From positions 124,001 through 188,000 of the forward strand of contig NZ_CAKSZA010000004.1 of NCBI RefSeq assembly GCF_934525195.1: a DNA stretch of 64,000 nucleotides, read 5' to 3'. Made by a program: the position numbers and the translations under genes. Position 1 is the stretch's first letter. Every line of letters begins with the position of its first letter. Positions 61,100 to 64,000 of this stretch are shown here, piece after piece. The DNA is from an uncultured Eubacterium sp. GTDB lineage: Bacteria; Bacillota; Clostridia; Oscillospirales; Acutalibacteraceae. Under the pieces are notes generated by a model that worked only from the letters and a program-made list of their open reading frames with translations, was not told the DNA's origin and did no database searches.

Positions 61100-61975
61100 A
61101 TGAAAAAAGTCAGAAAAGCCATTATCCCGGCTGCAGGATTAGGCACAAGAGTGCTCCCTGCATCAAAAGCAGTGCCTAAGGAGATGCTCAACATTGTTGA
61201 CAAGCCTGCAATTCAATACATTGTTGAAGAAGCGTTCAACAGCGGAATTGAAGAAATTTTGATTATCACAAACCGAGGCAAAGAAGCCATCGAAGACCAC
61301 TTTGACCACGCATTTGAACTTGAAACAAAGCTTGCGGAAAACCCTGACAAAAAAGACCTTTTGGAGTCCGTAAAGGCTTGCGCAAATTTTGGCAACATTT
61401 ACTTTTTGCGTCAAAAAGAAACAGGTGGTTTGGGTCACGCTGTGCTGTGTGCAAAGGCTTTTGTAGGTGACGAGCCTTTTGCGGTTTTATACGGTGATGA
61501 TGTAATTATTTCTGACAACCCTGTTACTAAGCAGCTTATCGAAGCTTATGAAAAATACAACAAGGGCGTTGTAGGAGTTAAAGAAGTTGACACAGAGTCT
61601 ATACTCAAATACTGTTCTCTTGCAGTTGAACCTCTTGAAAACAACTGCTACAACTGCACCGATATGATTGAAAAACCAAAGAGAGAAGAAATCCTTTCTC
61701 ATTTTTCTATCCTCGGCAGAGTTATTTTGCCTCCACAAATTTTTGACATCTTGGAAAACACTCCAAAGGGCGCGTGCAACGAACTTCAGCTCACCGATGC
61801 TATGAGAACACTTGCCCAACAAGAAGGTGTTGTTGCTGTTGACTACGACGGCACAAGATACGATATGGGCAACAAATTCGGAATTCTGCAAGCCAACATT
61901 GAGGTTGCGCTCAAACATCCCGAATTGTCCGACAAAACAAAGGAATACATAAAGGAACTTTCAAAAACCTTGTAA
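61100..61975 (+). CDS. galU: UTP--glucose-1-phosphate uridylyltransferase
   Basis: A 291-residue GalU with the N-terminal nucleotide loop KAIIPAAGLGTRVLPASKAVPKEM (part shown: GLGTRVLPASKAVPKEM), the VDKPAIQYIVEEA block, ETGGLGHAVL, YGDD and MIEKPKREE. It makes UDP-glucose for cell-surface glycans. ATG 61100 follows AGGAGAG, 17 bases after the RING protein gene. Confidence 0.96.
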   Translation: MKKVRKAIIPAAGLGTRVLPASKAVPKEMLNIVDKPAIQYIVEEAFNSGIEEILIITNRGKEAIEDHFDHAFELETKLAENPDKKDLLESVKACANFGNIYFLRQKETGGLGHAVLCAKAFVGDEPFAVLYGDDVIISDNPVTKQLIEAYEKYNKGVVGVKEVDTESILKYCSLAVEPLENNCYNCTDMIEKPKREEILSHFSILGRVILPPQIFDILENTPKGACNELQLTDAMRTLAQQEGVVAVDYDGTRYDMGNKFGILQANIEVALKHPELSDKTKEYIKELSKTL

Positions 61976-61993
61976 TCCTTGGAAGGAAACAGA

Positions 61994-63025
61994 ATGAACA
62001 ACAACTACTATAACCCGCAAAACAATCAATTTTACCAACAACAAAACATGCAATATGCCATGATGCAAAGACAGATTGCATATGCAAAAAAGCAACAAAG
62101 AAGCGAACTTATAAAAGTCGGCTTTGTGCTTGGCGGAGCAATAATTCTATATTTATTTTTGCAAACATTTTGGGCAGGTATGATAAATGTTCTCGGTTTG
62201 ACAAAACTATATACAGAATCAACAATGTTCAAATATGCCTTTAACATTGTTGCGGTTGACCTGCTTGCATTATTCCCCGCTTTCGGACTATCTGCATTAA
62301 TACTCAAAAGAAACTTTACAAGTGAATTGTTCCCTGCAAAAAAAGTCGGTGCGCTTAAAGGCTCGGCTTGGGTATTTTTTGGAATGGGATGCACCATCTT
62401 GGCAAACTACTTTGTGTCAATAATGATGGTTTTTGTAAAAAACGTTCTTGGATACGAATTAACCCAAAACGACCTCGGCACATCAAAAGACCCGCTCACG
62501 TGCCTTGTTATGATTGCGGCAACTGTTTTTGCGCCTGCAATTTTTGAGGAATTCGCATTTAGATGTTGCACTCTCGGTGCACTCAAAAAATATGGCAAAG
62601 GCTTTGCTGTATTTATGGTCAGCATTATTTTTGGTTTAATCCACGGCAACGTTATTCAATTTGTATTTGCTTTTCTTGTTGGTCTTATTTTAGCTTATAT
62701 CACCGTTCAAACCGACAATGTAATTATTGCAATGGTTATTCACGCTCTGAACAACGGCAGATCGGCTGTTAACGACATTGTTACAACAGCAACAGATGAA
62801 AAAACCGCAAACACCGTTGCAGTAATCATAATGATTATTCTTGCCGTGCTTGCAGTTATTTCTCTTGTTTATCTGCTTATTACAAAATCATTCAAAACGG
62901 AAAAGAGAATCAAAAGCCTTTATGATAACAACTTCGGCACAAAGCTTGCTTGTATGATTCCCGGTATGATTATTCCGTTTGCAATTCTCTTGGCTTTCAC
63001 AAAGCAGTACGTAACAAAAATATGA
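61994..63025 (+). CDS. CPBP family intramembrane metalloprotease (CAAX/Abi)
   Basis: A 343-residue protein with an Asn/Gln/Tyr-rich N-terminus (MNNNYYNPQNNQFYQQQN) and about eight transmembrane helices. The catalytic motifs are FEEFAFR (EExxxR) and a later FGLIHGN and HALNN for His ligands, typical of bacterial CAAX/Abi proteases. Start ATG 61994 follows GGAAGGAAAC; an in-frame ATG 15 bases earlier is less well spaced. Overlaps tadA by 4 bases (ATGA). Confidence 0.88.
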   Translation: MNNNYYNPQNNQFYQQQNMQYAMMQRQIAYAKKQQRSELIKVGFVLGGAIILYLFLQTFWAGMINVLGLTKLYTESTMFKYAFNIVAVDLLALFPAFGLSALILKRNFTSELFPAKKVGALKGSAWVFFGMGCTILANYFVSIMMVFVKNVLGYELTQNDLGTSKDPLTCLVMIAATVFAPAIFEEFAFRCCTLGALKKYGKGFAVFMVSIIFGLIHGNVIQFVFAFLVGLILAYITVQTDNVIIAMVIHALNNGRSAVNDIVTTATDEKTANTVAVIIMIILAVLAVISLVYLLITKSFKTEKRIKSLYDNNFGTKLACMIPGMIIPFAILLAFTKQYVTKI

Positions 63026-63477
63026 CAGATAACAAATTTATGCAAGTCGCACTTGACCTTGCAAAGCAAAGTGCTCTTGAAGGTGAAGTACCTGTGGGAG
63101 CTGTGATTGTTAAAGATGACGAAATAGTCGGCACAGGCAAAAACAGGCGAGAATACGGCAAAAATGCTCTTTATCACGCAGAGATAGAAGCTATTGACTC
63201 CGCCTGCAAAAAGCTCGGAGGATGGCGACTGTGGCAATGTGAAATGTATGTCACTCTTGAACCGTGCCCGATGTGCGCAGGCGCAATCATCAATTCAAGG
63301 ATAAAAACCGTGTACTACGGCGCAAGCGACAATAAAGCAGGCAGTTTTGGTTCTGTCGTGAATTTTAACGACTTGCCATATAACCACAAACCTCAAATTG
63401 TCGGCGGTGTTATGGCAGATGAAGCACAAACAATGCTGACAACATTTTTTAAAGAACTCAGAAGCAAGAAAAAATAG
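63022..63477 (+). CDS. tadA: tRNA-specific adenosine deaminase
   Basis: A 151-residue TadA. Zinc/catalytic motif HAEIEAI, then PCPMCAGAI, in the order expected for cytidine/adenosine deaminases. It converts A34 to inosine in tRNA-Arg(ACG). Start ATG 63022 overlaps the protease stop; the frame extends upstream but only in a shadow of the protease gene. Confidence 0.95.
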   Translation: MTDNKFMQVALDLAKQSALEGEVPVGAVIVKDDEIVGTGKNRREYGKNALYHAEIEAIDSACKKLGGWRLWQCEMYVTLEPCPMCAGAIINSRIKTVYYGASDNKAGSFGSVVNFNDLPYNHKPQIVGGVMADEAQTMLTTFFKELRSKKK

Positions 63478-63485
63478 TCAAAAAA

Positions 63486-63517
63486 ATGGCACACCAAATA
63501 TACGGTGTGCCATTTTT
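63486..63517. terminator. Bidirectional terminator between tadA and leuB
   Basis: ATGGCACACC and GGTGTGCCAT form a 10-bp perfect stem, with TTTTTG on the plus side and TTTTTTTGA on the minus side. Confidence 0.93.
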
Positions 63518-63525
63518 GTACCTAT

Positions 63526-64000
63526 TTATAATAATTCTGCAACCTTGTCGCCCATTTCAGAAGTTGTTACAGGTGTGAAGCCGTCCTCAAAAATATCAGG
63601 AGTTCTGACGAGAGTGAGTGCTGTGTCAACCGCCTTTTCGATTGCGTCGGCAGCCTCCGACTCACCGAATGTGTAGCGGAGCATCATTGCACCCGAAAGA
63701 ATGGTTGCGAGCGGATTTGCCTTGCCCTGACCAGCAATGTCGGGAGCAGAGCCGTGGATTGGCTCGTACAAACCGAATGTGCCCTCTGCAAGAGAAGCGG
63801 AAGCAAGCATACCGATTGAACCTGAAATCATTGAAGCCTCATCAGAAAGAATGTCGCCAAAAATGTTTGATGTAACAATAGTGTCAAACTGATTTGGATT
63901 GCGGACAAGTTGCATTGCGCAGTTGTCAACATACATATACGAAACCTCAACCTCCGGATAATCAACCGCAGTTTCTTCCATAACCTTTCTCCAAAGGCGA
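63526..64000 (-). CDS. leuB: 3-isopropylmalate dehydrogenase, C-terminal part
   Basis: The last ~158 codons of LeuB, cut by the right edge. Clear family blocks: [28 protein letters not shown] (part: [10 protein letters not shown]), [19 protein letters not shown] and [12 protein letters not shown]. It oxidatively decarboxylates 3-isopropylmalate in leucine synthesis with NAD+. The frame continues upstream of the internal Met at 63981 as RLWRKV, so the true start lies outside. Confidence 0.95.
   Translation of the reverse strand, partial: RLWRKVMEETAVDYPEVEVSYMYVDNCAMQLVRNPNQFDTIVTSNIFGDILSDEASMISGSIGMLASASLAEGTFGLYEPIHGSAPDIAGQGKANPLATILSGAMMLRYTFGESEAADAIEKAVDTALTLVRTPDIFEDGFTPVTTSEMGDKVAELL

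Overview
This window looks like a chromosome segment of an anaerobic, spore-forming, low-GC Clostridia (Bacillota), probably a gut or rumen member of the Oscillospiraceae/Ruminococcaceae type. The evidence is AT-rich intergenic DNA with sigma-A promoters and strong AGGAGG-type ribosome binding sites, a T-box leader, and the gene pairs IreB/UPF0297 and Era-YqzL-RecO. Sporulation genes (spoVAC, spoVAE, a ylbJ-like gene), an anaerobic flavin/Fe-S transhydrogenase and many glycoside hydrolases point the same way. The taxonomic call is inference.

Layout. 0-2.2 kb: pheST under a T-box (minus), then ireB and a small conserved gene (plus). 2.2-5 kb: a DNA alkylation repair protein, a membrane-anchored esterase and a Fic toxin with a newly identified 54-residue antitoxin. 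5-13 kb (minus): GH31, a DUF1643 protein, a GtrB-like glycosyltransferase, a PurF-like protein lacking its catalytic cysteine, bioY with a BirA operator and a DUF4091 protein. 13-17 kb: a dispersed repeat, a BspA-type LRR surface protein and an AT-rich M48 peptidase/zinc-ribbon pair beside three 20-bp iterons. 17-22.6 kb: initiator tRNA, an unassigned structured small RNA, glycerate kinase, GH38 alpha-mannosidase and a 320-bp fold-back element. 22.6-31 kb: an HdeD-like membrane protein, an EF-G-like GTPase, the stnABC-type transhydrogenase operon and an esterase. 31-37 kb: a GPH-family sugar symporter with an in-frame TGA, a decayed FeoB-like G protein, spoVAE, an orphan ABC ATPase, spoVAC, GH43 and an SDR. 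37-47 kb (minus): a housekeeping operon (CorC-like, phoH, ybeY, era, yqzL, recO, mutS2) ending in a GH2 beta-galactosidase. 47-55 kb: an FkbM methyltransferase, a second GPH symporter, a GtrA-like protein, a metallophosphoesterase and a GH63-like glucosidase. 55-64 kb (plus): a CpsC/CpsD/CpsB tyrosine phosphorelay with a Tyr/Gly-rich tail, a second repeat copy, ylbJ, a secreted nuclease, a RING/DUF2628 protein, galU, a CPBP protease and tadA, then leuB (minus, cut by the window edge).

How the genes fit together. GH31, GH38, GH2, GH43, GH63 and DUF4091 proteins lack visible signal peptides, and two GPH symporters are present. This suggests uptake of short oligosaccharides followed by cytoplasmic cleavage. 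StnABC would balance NADH, NADPH and ferredoxin during the resulting fermentation. The Cps proteins, GalU and the GtrA/GtrB-like proteins point to surface polysaccharide synthesis. The points most worth a second look are the unassigned small RNA, the fold-back element, the dispersed repeat, the Fic module between near-identical terminator-like sequences, the in-frame TGA in a symporter, the cysteine-less PurF-like protein and the decayed FeoB-like protein next to spoVAE.
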